DNA of 64,000 nt, taken from Ampelocalamus luodianensis (lineage: Eukaryota > Streptophyta > Magnoliopsida > Poales > Poaceae). The DNA lies in assembly GCA_036346255.1 (NCBI GenBank), contig CM070639.1, forward strand, positions 8,442,001 through 8,506,000. The letters are read 5' to 3'. The translations under genes were made by a program, and so were the position numbers. Positions 47,001 through 54,664 of the stretch are shown piece by piece (position 1 is the stretch's first letter; every line of letters starts with the position of its first letter). Below the pieces are notes generated by a model. It saw nothing but the letters and a program-made list of their open reading frames with translations. It ran no database searches and was not told where the DNA came from.

Positions 47001-47111
47001 GCCATTGAAAAACATCCCAAAGGCCCTGCTCTTCTTAAATTCAATCAGCCACAGGATCAAGGCCAAGGAACAGGGAGCGCAGCTGCAGCGGCTCCCTCCA
47101 ACACTGCGTGA
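44001..47111 (+). CDS. CC-NB-LRR (NLR) type disease-resistance protein with degenerate nucleotide-binding motifs
   Basis: NLRs are intracellular immune receptors. The 1036-residue product has an Rx-type coiled-coil domain (1-140: IREEMESMNSFL, then VHAWMKQVRDLAFDCSN at the EDVID position) and a Gly-rich spacer (172-180). A decayed NB-ARC follows (240-600). At the P-loop it reads VIGIVAPDKDQDGGDVARKAL (245-265), with no GxGGxGKT and no catalytic Lys. Kinase 2 is SLFVIEGFHD (347-356), with Glu where Asp is usual. An HDHDHEDHD run follows. RNBS-D/winged helix is well kept (CLLYLAIFPPDEKISRSRLV, 520-539; RWIVEGVI). The MHD site reads VKNDLVKEL. About ten leucine-rich repeats run 655-985 (LKYLNLRNTDVSELPKEINKL). 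The C-tail is Gln/Gly/Ala-rich. It is one uninterrupted exon, the only intact gene in the window. Nucleotide binding is doubtful, so it may act as a non-switching partner or regulator. ATG 44001 is the first Met and starts the domain correctly. Confidence 0.93.
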   Translation: MADLAFGAVHSLLGLLHDEAQALVRLGDDVQFIREEMESMNSFLLYLVQTAPPSGEHEGPVHAWMKQVRDLAFDCSNCFDLYVLRGRGSPARDNAGSWGFLGCLLRMPCSVPALCAQREAAAQIRELKARARDVGERRQRYGVELPKITADEKQQLRFIVELPKTDVDSHAGGSGGGGGGDEDALGVVSDDFIRRVVLGFPEEPNILEERAQELVRWLTGHDDGHEEAAQAAAAAPPLPHAIKKVIGIVAPDKDQDGGDVARKALEDPSVKKLFRNEHCHWLTVDYMYLFGMVNIRPKEGAWFVLRAILDNLLPAEDAEEILDRDKWDEARMVKKINKRLGMEGTKSLFVIEGFHDIKDGSVWKLMEDALSKFGCAAGSAVIVITKGIHDHDHEDHDSRSQPSINYSFVINYSLVDFFYKIAMVVVDRVYKRNYLKKNLRTVLRLIHDSCERQAFCMKMFVHYLYANPNRTKEELDKLLRVLVSPESSLDGTDAAKLREDNGKKLLNFCYQDLPRTYKACLLYLAIFPPDEKISRSRLVGRWIVEGVIIGRDMPHAVREAELCFDELLKRWLVIPGDFGATGKVKSCIVKNDLVKELIAEKAREEQFLDPRLSRHLAQYFSVHSDLRLRRSDNITNFVGSLRKNSRGNTHTSSQLMLLNVLDLEGCPELRGKEHFINNQRRYLKNIFSKIHMLKYLNLRNTDVSELPKEINKLMLLEILDIRQTRVPSSATKDILLPRLKCLQAGRTVISSADTTGADDTFSAVQIPCDIGKMVNLEVLSHVEASKDADKFIHIGKQLWRLRKLGVVIDGDEDRLKNLLRAISDLNECLRSLSIRIVKPSNKTSASNQKQIDEILKNPPELLESLSISGITSSVGVRLLPLLVKGHSQLAKVTLHKTSLNQNDLQVLGKLAHLRCFRLWHTSNTENNNLTFKKDEFQNLQFLVVERSEITSICFNEGAAPRLEEITWSFTKMESLSGIDKLPNMRKIKFSNVDIPDQVRKAIEKHPKGPALLKFNQPQDQGQGTGSAAAAAPSNTA

Positions 47112-47418
47112 GATCTCTATCCAGCTACAAGAATAAAGATCGATGATGAAGGGAAGGCTCTCCTCCCATCCATTCATCATCGAATCACATGCTTGGTTTG
47201 TTCTGCAGGTATGTCTTGAGCGTGCGAGTGTGCGTTTATTTACTCTACATGTGCGTCTTGTGAGTGTGCTTGACCTGAGCATATACATGGTTCTCTCTAT
47301 GCTCATGGAGTGGGATTTGTGTGGCTTTCCTCTGGACCATCATGCCTGGTTGCTTGTAATAAGTGCGATGCTTGTGAGCACATTTCATTTGTTAATGTTA
47401 ATGTACCGTGTGCTATAT
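47112..47418 (+). other. 3' flank of the NLR gene, copy 1
   Basis: From about 47248 it aligns with 50911 onward (CTTGACCTGAGCATATACATG, CATGGAGTGGGATTTGTGTG). TTCTGCAGGTATGT at 47200-47213 looks like an intron acceptor or donor, so a spliced 3' UTR is possible. It ends in GTGCTATAT (47410-47418), the left target duplication of the next element. Confidence 0.65.
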
Positions 47419-47655
47419 GGAATTGCATACCCTCACGTTCCATGGGAATGACAGTGCCATGACATTCCCAAGATATGAGGCATCGGATCGAAAAACAAGG
47501 GGCGGAATCGATCGGCACAACATTCATGAACAGTACCAGTGATACAGTGACAGGACTTGATCTCGCCCCTGTTTTTCGATTTAACGCCTACGAAACAATA
47601 TTATGACACTGTTCACCGTGACATTACTTCTTAATGTTAAGAGGATTTGCATCCC
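47419..47655. mobile_element. Mutator-type foldback MITE, 237 bp
   Basis: It is flanked by an exact 9-bp duplication GTGCTATAT (47410-47418 and 47656-47664), the size made by Mutator-like elements. The second 3'-flank copy at 51056-51064 shows the empty site. The left half (GGAATTGCATACC..., ATCGAAAAACAAGGGGCG) pairs with the right half (CGCCCCTGTTTTTCGAT, GGATTTGCATCCC), so the element folds on itself. No coding content. Confidence 0.85.
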
Positions 47656-47761
47656 GTGCTATATATAAGCTATTCTACGCTCATGCACTAAAATGAAATG
47701 AAGTCTGAGTCGAGCACGTTATTAACTAGTAATGTAGTAATGTATCGTCTATGCTATGTGA

Positions 47762-48111
47762 TCTAGTTAGAACCCCGCATGGGACATTTTGATGCCCACA
47801 AATAGCTTTGGAGAACGGTGCGCAATAATTTTAAAAAGGAAATTAAAGGTGAAATCGAATTAAACGTCCCATGTGGGCTGCTAATACAGATATTAAATGT
47901 TGAACAAGCACATTTTAGTCCAGACTTACAAAAAACAAATAACACTAACACACGTAACTTAGCTAATGATCTTCCATACTTACCATTCTGCAAAGTGCAT
48001 CAGTTCTTTGAAAGAAGGGAACTCACATCCAAAAAAACACTTGCAAATTTGAACACACCTTGTTAATTAGTATAAATAAGGTCTTCAACATCAAAGAAAA
48101 AAAAAAGCTGA
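47762..48111. other. Insertion of about 350 bp of unknown type
   Basis: Relative to 51144-51150 the NLR 3' flank is interrupted between CTATGTG and AGAAGTGACTTG. The inserted piece ends in an A-rich run (48095-48106). That would fit a small retro-insertion, but I see no clear duplication or terminal repeat. The ORF 47818-48066 has no domain. Confidence 0.45.
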
Positions 48112-48528
48112 AGAAGTGACTTGTAGTGCATTGTTGTACAGGCTCAAATGGCTCCTCCGAAAGGATGGGCGAGTGGCCTGGTGGTGGGAACAAGGGTCTC
48201 TGTTAGTTTGTTACTACTCACTAACCCACCCGAATTCAATCACTAGGATTGGCAATCAGAGTACACATGCATATGTATTCAGTGAGAAAATACGTGCGCT
48301 TACGCTCCATAAGTCCATGGAGCCTCCGCAAAATTTCTAGCTTGTGAATGAACGCAGGCGCGCGTGAGTGTGGTGTGCCTCCTCTTTGTACTCTTAAAGA
48401 AAGAATAGCACCCCTCCTATCTGAAAAAGATCAGAAGATAGACGGGAGCGCGCGTGCACTTATTCGGCTGTCCCAAGATCTCAAGTAGATTGAATTCGTT
48501 CTTCGATGACACCATCAGCAAATAGCAC
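48112..48528. other. Continuation of NLR 3' flank and spacer
   Basis: 48112-48200 aligns with 51150-51245 (GTGACTTGTAGTGCATTGTTGTACAGG). The rest up to the LINE tail has no gene that I can support. Confidence 0.5.
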
Positions 48529-50060
48529 TTTTTTTTCGAGGAAACGGCAAGCTGCCGTTATTTCATTAAAGAGAGGAACAAAAACCGTACAAAAACCCAA
48601 CAAAAAAAAACACACAGGAAAAAGAACCAAAAAGACATAGGAACAGCAAAAGCCACAGCACGCCACAAAGAGTACTGCAAACGGTATGCCGTCCCAAAGC
48701 ATACCTAACGCCGGCCAACATCGCCTCCCTCACCTACATAACTCCCCGCTTATGTCGGCTCACCAACATTACCCTGCAGATAAATCTGCAGCTTAGTCGC
48801 CCCACTTTGCATCCAAGCCCAAGCTTCTTCCTTGATGAACGACAGTAGCCCAATCGGCGTCTGTCTGAGGCGCTGAAAAATCCGTCGATTTCTTTCCTTC
48901 CAAATATGCCAAAGAGTAAGAACTACAAGTGAAGCTTGACCCTTTTTGCAGTCTCCTTCTCCTGAGTGAAAGATGTCAGTCCACCAGTCCACCATCTTTT
49001 CCTGGAAGGTCCAATACGACGGGCTTAGATTAGCATGCCGCACCCACGTAGCCACCAAGGACCAGACCAGTCTGACATACGAACATTCAACAAACAGTGC
49101 AAAGTCGCTTGTGGTTATCGCATACAAATGGGCACCAATGATCATTCTGGATATGACGTCGGGTTAGGACATCCGCTGTCGGAAGCCGATGTTGAATGAG
49201 GAGCCATGCAAAAATTTTGCACTTTTGTGGCGCCCAAATGTTCCAGAAAAGCTTTTGAAAGGGAGCCTCAAGAGCCCCCAAGAATTGCACCTCGTAAGCC
49301 GATTTTGTTGTGTAGTTTCTTGAGGCTGTCCATTTCCAAGTAATGTCATCTTGCACATTTTGGGATAGCGATATGTGACAAACCATGGTATACACTTGAA
49401 CAAAATCACGCAGTAAGTGTATGGTGATTCTTCTTCGAAGATCGACTATCCATTTGTCACCATGCATTGCATCGCACACTGTGCGGTTTTTCCTTGCCGC
49501 GATACGAAAAAGCCCCGGGGCTATTTCCTTCAACGACTTCGGACCCAGCCACCTATCCTTCCAAAAATTGACCTTTTTACCATTGCCGATGATTATTGTT
49601 GTGGATGCCCTGAACAAATCCTGGTCTGTGTCAGTTATTGGTAGCAGCATCCCATTCCATTGCTTTTCCAACGCTTTCCATTGATACCAAAGCCATCGAA
49701 GACGAAGTGCACGACTAAACGGCACTAGGGCCAGGACTCCTAACCCACCATATCTTTTTGGGCGACACACCGTGCTCCAATTTACCCAACATTTCCCTCC
49801 AATACAAATATCATTGCCGGTCCAAAACCATGCTCTACAACGCCGGTCTATTTGCTTTATTACCCAGGCAGGTAGTTCTGTAGCTGTCAAGTGGTACGTT
49901 GGTATGGCTGTGATGACTGCGTTGAGCACAAGGTTGCAATTCTTGAATCTACTACAGTACATTTCGTCAAATGTCCAATTAGATTGCACAGCAGAAAATG
50001 GAAGGAATAATTTATGTTCTACTCTCGTTCCTCTTACTGGCATCACATTGATCACAGTAG
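48529..50060 (-). mobile_element. 5'-truncated LINE (L1-type) retrotransposon tail
   Basis: The minus-strand frame 49087-50055 carries the C-terminal part of a plant LINE ORF2 after the RT core: AWFWTGNDICIGGKCWVNW, RYGGLGVLALVPFSRALRLR. The zf-RVT domain follows (DDITWKWTASRNYTTKSAYE, FWNIWAPQKCKIFAWLLIQ, DVLTRRHIQNDHWCPFVC). A frame change near 49100 leads to 48750-49145 (LFVECSYVRLVWSLVATW, LVVLTLWHIWKERNRRIF), the usual LINE C-terminus. A minus-strand poly(A) (T-run at 48530-48537) marks the 3' end. The 5' part including the RT catalytic core is missing, as typical for truncated insertions. I could not define a target duplication. Confidence 0.85.
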
Positions 50061-50099
50061 TTACCTAGAAGGCTAGAAACAGATGTAAAATCAGACCCT

Positions 50100-50800
50100 G
50101 GCAATTCTAGAATCCATACATTCTCCATGGGCCGGACATGGCAGATCACCATATTTATCATCTCTGCTACCAACCAAGTGTACAGCCTTCAAGGCCTCTG
50201 CCTCCCAGTCGGTCTGACAGGTGACAAGACCCACGGATACGAGGCAAACTACTTGGGCCGAAAGAAGCCCAAAGCAAAGGCCGGCAAAGCCCATGTCAAG
50301 CCCAAAAGCGAGGACTAGGGCTATGGGTGCGCCGTGCGCCGACAAGGTAGAAGGAGCATAGGTTGATAGCCACCCCGACGGCCGGTCGGGCGCTGCCACG
50401 TAGGACGCCACAACCGGTCGTGTCGGGACAATTTGCCAGCTCGCACTCACTGTGAGCGACTGCACTGTGGGGTCCGCGGTTAGCACTTGGACCCACAAGC
50501 CCTAGCCCAATGTGGCCCATGTGAGCACTAAGCATGATCCCAGCGTCGCAAGGCCCATCGCCACTGTAAATGACGCACGGGCTGACCTTGGTGTCGTCCC
50601 GCGCCGAGCTCATTCGCGACCCGGGCTGAGATAGCCGAGCTCAGGGTAACTGGAATCGTGTTCATTAATGACGTCGTCTGGATGACGATGGCTGCCGTCG
50701 CTAGGGCGGTATGCGGGTCCCGGAAATACCCGACGGCGATCGTCATGAGCTCGTACCACCACCACTCCAGGCACACGCTCCAGCAGCTCGGCAGCGACAA
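50100..50800 (-). pseudogene. MATE efflux transporter fragment
   Basis: MATE proteins are 12-helix antiporters exporting toxins, flavonoids or organic acids. The frame 50528-50800 reads SLPSCWSVCLEWWWYELMTI, YFRDPHTALATAAIVIQTTS and SAISARVANELGAG, the middle of a plant DTX/MATE protein. Further on, in other frames, come ELANCPDTTGCGVLRGSARP, INLCSFYLVGA (near 50340-50450), and GFAGLCFGLLSAQVVCLVSV with TDWEAEAL (50190-50280), the C-terminal helices. The N-terminal half is absent, and roughly 60-70 residues between ANELGAG and CELANCP are lost or scrambled. It is a truncated, frame-broken pseudogene next to the NLR 3'-flank duplicate, perhaps carried in by the same rearrangement. Confidence 0.85.
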
Positions 50801-50910
50801 GCGGAGCAGCTCAGCCCACTAGCCCACCTAGGCCTATTTGGCTGGCTCGTTTGTTTCCTTTTGGGCCGGGGCCTACGTCAGTGATCTCCATAGGAACAGC
50901 AGCGTGGCAG

Positions 50911-51260
50911 TCTTGTGAGTCTGCTTGACCTGAGCATATACATGTTTCTCTTTGCTCATGGAGTGGGATTTGTGTGGCTTTCCTCTGGACCATCTTGCGT
51001 GGTTGCTTGTAATAAGTGCGATGCTTGTGAGCACATTTCACTTGTTAATGTACCGTGTGCTATATATAAGCTATTCTACGCTTATGCGCTGAAATGAAAT
51101 GAATCGTAAGTTAGTTATGTAGTAATGTATTGTCTATCCTATGTAGAAGTGACTTGTAGTGCATTGTTGTACAGGCTCAAAAGGCTCCTCGGAAAGGATG
51201 GGCCACAGGCTCAAAAGGCTCCTCGGAAAGGATGGGCCAGTGGCCTGGCAGTGGGAATAA
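50911..51260 (+). repeat. Second copy of the NLR 3' flank
   Basis: It aligns with 47248-47418, 47656-47761 and 48112-48200. It lacks the MITE and the 350-bp insertion present there, so it shows both empty sites. No NLR coding sequence precedes it; the MATE fragment is directly upstream. It is probably a remnant of a tandem NLR duplication whose gene was deleted. Confidence 0.85.
51171..51238 (+). repeat. Exact 34-bp tandem duplication
   Basis: ACAGGCTCAAAAGGCTCCTC... at 51171-51204 is repeated at 51205-51238. The NLR-side copy (48140 onward) has a single unit. Confidence 0.9.
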
Positions 51261-51480
51261 GTAGAGTTGGCCAAATAGGCGGCCCAGCCCGGCACAGCAC
51301 GGGCACGAGCCGATCTAGCCTATCTAGACATGGGCCATCTTGGCCTGGCTATTTGATGGGTCGTGCTATGCCGGCTCACGTGTTGGGGAGGCGGCCTAGG
51401 TATAACTCGTTGGCCGGTCATGCCATACCGGGCTGGCATGAGCCTATTTGGCCCAGCGGGCCAAGACCGGTCCATTTAGG
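51255..51480. mobile_element. hAT-like GGCCC-rich repeat fragment
   Basis: AGAGTTGGCCAAATAGGCGGCCCAGCCCGGCAC... with repeated GGCC, GGCACG and CGGGC words is a pattern seen in degenerate grass hAT elements. Ends are not defined. The ORF 51125-51487 crosses it and is not a gene. Confidence 0.4.
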
Positions 51481-52339
51481 CTGTTAGTTTTGAAAGAATA
51501 AAAAAATCTAAAAAATTCAGAAAAATGTAGAATTCAGAAATTGATATAGAAATTGAAAAAAAATGAGACAATTATATTGAAAATATAATAAAGAATTTTA
51601 TTAATGTTTAACTGGCTGTCTCGTTAAAACATTCGTCAAGTAAAAACTCAAAATAAGAAAACCTTGACAAAGAAAAAAAAGAGTACATCATATAGCTCTA
51701 CAACTCTATATACATCCTATTTTACGTGTCATTGTCCAAGTACAACATGCAAGGGCCCGGTAGACATGCATGCAGGGATGCAGCAGCAGGGGAAGAAGCA
51801 AATGCAGGCGGCAGAGGAAAAGCGAAGGTCGGTAGAAGCAAGCGGCGGTCGGCGCAAGGCAAGGGCTGCAGAGATTCATATATATCAAAATGATATGAAC
51901 CGTTGGTACTCTACCGACACTTTTCGGTTGGAAAAGGGCTGCAGCACGTCGATCCATCCATCCATCAACAACACATTTGAGTTGTCAGGATTCTGAAGAT
52001 CGCGTCGATTCATTTAATGTAAGAACTGTGCCAAGGTTTCTATCGTGCATGACAAGTTGACGACGTGATTAATTTGGGGACAACAAAAGGCGTACTTAAT
52101 TAGCTTGTTAGTCAAACTAGCTTGTCTAACTCAAATACACGGGAATACTCCCACATGTACATATATATACCAGACCAGGCAACCTTCGCTGGCATCGTCA
52201 TATATGTGTAGCTACACAAGCTACACATGTACGCTTTCTGAGATGATTGTAGGATAGTCAACCCTATCCTACGCCCGATACTTGTGGAGCTTTGCCGGCG
52301 CTTTCGCCTGCTCGGTTACGCCCGATCATTCGAGCGAAC
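51481..52339. other. Intergenic, with two perfect hairpins at 52204-52272
   Basis: There is no supported gene (ORFs 51664-51996 and 51706-51957 are on opposite strands without domains). ATGTGTAGC/GCTACACAT (52204-52212, 52220-52228) and GTAGGATAG/CTATCCTAC (52249-52257, 52264-52272) are 9-bp perfect stems with 6-7 nt loops. Confidence 0.5.
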
Positions 52340-52746
52340 GTTTTCTACGGGGGGGCTGGGTCTAGCGCGGTGGGGTGGCGTGTAGAATATCCTATTCTAC
52401 TGTAGGCCATAAAATAGTGTGTGTATACATAAAAGATTAATATGCACTTTTATAGTCCATGTCTAACAAAATAAGTGTGTAGATCTTTTCTATTTTTTCC
52501 ATCTAATTAATGTGAAAATTTCTAACCTCTCACGTTGATTGTGGTGGCTTCTTTTTCTATATTTTAATAATATACATAATAGATAGGAATGTTGTTTCTC
52601 AAGTTGTCCAAAGAAGAAAAAAAAAGAACAAGAGAATTCAAATGCTGCCCCTGAGCTCATTTATTCGGGCAAAGATCTCTAACATCACTCTTGTTTACTA
52701 CTACTAGTACATTCTTTTTGAGAAAACTAACAAGTGAGAGAAATAA
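52340..52746 (+). other. Paralogous NLR upstream region
   Basis: It aligns first with 13440-13705 and then, without a break, with 43676-43820 (TTCAAATGCTGCCCCTGAG, TTTATTCGGGCAAAGATCTC, GAAAACTAACAAGTGAGAG). At the copia insertion point this copy is empty, so the copia insertion came after the duplication, or hit only one copy. No NLR coding region follows inside the window. Confidence 0.88.
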
Positions 52747-53766
52747 GGGTATTGATACGGTGGAGATGTCCGATCTGAGAGAAAGCATCGGACGCCTCAC
52801 AGCCTCACTCGTTCTCGGCTCCCACGCCTCCTCTCTGGCTCTCTCTCATTTCTCCCTTACTCATTTGCGTTTTTTCTCTACTCCTCTCCTGAGGCTAGAT
52901 TCAGATCCATCCATTCACCATCCAGCCATCAGCCTCCCCCGCGTGCTGTCCCCGGGTCTAGCCTCCTCCGCTCGCACCCGTGTCGCCCTCTACTCGAGCC
53001 GGCAATGATGACAAGGTGTGGCTCCAGCCGTGCAGCTGCTGGAGTCGGTCTCCCCCGCCACACCGCCCTGTACTCAAGGCCAGCGACGATGAGGAGGCAA
53101 CGACGAGCTTCTTCTCCAGGTTGAGCTTGGCGGCAGTGAGGGGATTTGGGGACCGGGATGCATGGTGGCGGTGGGGAGAGGGGTCGTGCCAGATCTAAAG
53201 GTGGTGGGTGGGGATGGGCTAGATGCTGGAGGAGCTCACCATGGGGGGACTCCAGACAAGGCTGGCATGCTTCCCAAGCTCGGCAACGGTGGCACCGAGA
53301 TGATGCGCGTACACCTCTACCACGCGTCCGCCGTGGCGCCGCCGGAGCATCCACAAGTCAATGGCTCCATGGTGGGCAACTCCTGCGACCGCCGAAGCAA
53401 GTTGTTGCAGGCTTCTCTTTAATGTGTTGTAGCTCTTTTATGAAAATGTTGCATAAAGTGTTTTTTTGTTGCAATTCGACCTTTTCTAAAATTTGTCGCA
53501 TAAAGTGTTTCGTTTTGTTGCAATGTGTTTTCTTAAATATTTCATCAACTTTTTCCAAACTCTGTTGCGTTTGAGATGTTGCAATAGGTCGAATGGTTCC
53601 CTTTTTTCTTTTGACTGACAATTTTATAGATCCTAAATGTTGCGTCTGAGATGTTACAACCATTGAATTTTTTTGTTATGATCGTTGAAAATTTTTGTTA
53701 TGATCGTTGAAATTTTTTGTTCCATCAGATCATACGATGGGAGACGTCGGAATGCTAGTTGCACCC
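52747..53766. mobile_element. Mutator-like element of 1020 bp, possible Pack-MULE
   Basis: The element starts GGGTATTGATACGG and ends CTAGTTGCACCC. The 9-bp flanks are GAGAAATAA (52738-52746) and AAGAAGTAA (53767-53775). The NLR-side paralog shows the unoccupied site GAGAAGTAA near 43812, one change from each. Subterminal TGTTGCAA/TTGCAACA words recur from 53405 to 53700. The GC-rich interior (52780-53400) contains overlapping ORFs on both strands with no recognised domain, which would fit captured genic sequence. No transposase is present. Confidence 0.8.
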
Positions 53767-53928
53767 AAGAAGTAAACAAAAAGATGACACCAAATCCTAT
53801 CGGTTAAATGGTGAGAGTTTTGGGGCGAGCTCAGCTACGCCACGTCGCCCCGATTTCTTTCCCCCGTCGGATCCTGCGCTTCTTTGCGTCGTGCCCGTCC
53901 GATTTATTTTTGGTTTTGCGTGCCCGAC
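53767..53928 (+). other. End of the NLR upstream paralog and CACTA 3 target
   Basis: AAGTAAACAAAAAGATGACACCAAATC aligns with 43813-43840 at the NLR side, and similarity stops near 53800. The three bases before the CACTA terminus are GAC (53926-53928), the presumed left target duplication. Confidence 0.7.
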
Positions 53929-53944
53929 CACTACTACACACAGC

Positions 53945-54390
53945 CTCATCACGCATTTGTTCGAGCGGTCATCACGCGGTTCCCAACCGTCGTGTTTTTA
54001 TACGCTCGTGATAAGTCTGCGGTTATCACGCATTTGTTAAACATCCGTCTGTGATAAGTCACAACACGACGGTTCTAATTATAAAACCGCTCGTGATATC
54101 TAATTATCACGACGGCTCTATTCAAGAACCGTCGTTATAGACGCATATCACGACGGCTCTATTTACGAACCGTCTATGATATACACATATCGAGCGGTTA
54201 TCATTATAAAACCGTCGTGATATACACATATCCCGCACGGTTCGTAAATAGAACCGTCGTGATAAAGGATATCTCGACGGTTATATTTACGAACCGCTCG
54301 GGATACGTGTATATCATGCATTTGTTATATAATAGAGCCGTCGATTATACATATCATGCAGACGGTTTGATTGATAAACCGTCTGTGATA
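53945..54390. repeat. Subterminal repeats of CACTA 3, left
   Basis: Inverted pairs of ATCACGACGG, CCGTCGTGATA and ACCGCTCGTGATA words, nearly all in the altered form. The last pair (54361-54388) is regular (CAGACGG, CCGTCTGTGATA). Confidence 0.85.
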
Positions 54391-54664
54391 GTTATTTCAA
54401 AGATAACTATTTTTAAAAATTTCGTCTAGCCTCGTGATTGCTAGCCATGCCCTCTCAAAATAAGCGGCGTAAAATAGATACATCACGTATATCAATCGTT
54501 GACAACCCAAAGTGATCATTGTCATACAAACGAACATATATCAAATACAACAAACATTGTAATATCAACTCGCTCGTAAAATATTGTCATACAACCCAAA
54601 GTGACAACCCAAAGTTTACCATTGAATCACAACTATTCAAAGTGAATTTCAACTATATCAAATA

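Noticed and set aside
52691..53574. ORFs inside the Mutator-like element as genes
   Set aside because: They cross the element edge or overlap on both strands without a domain. At most this is captured sequence.
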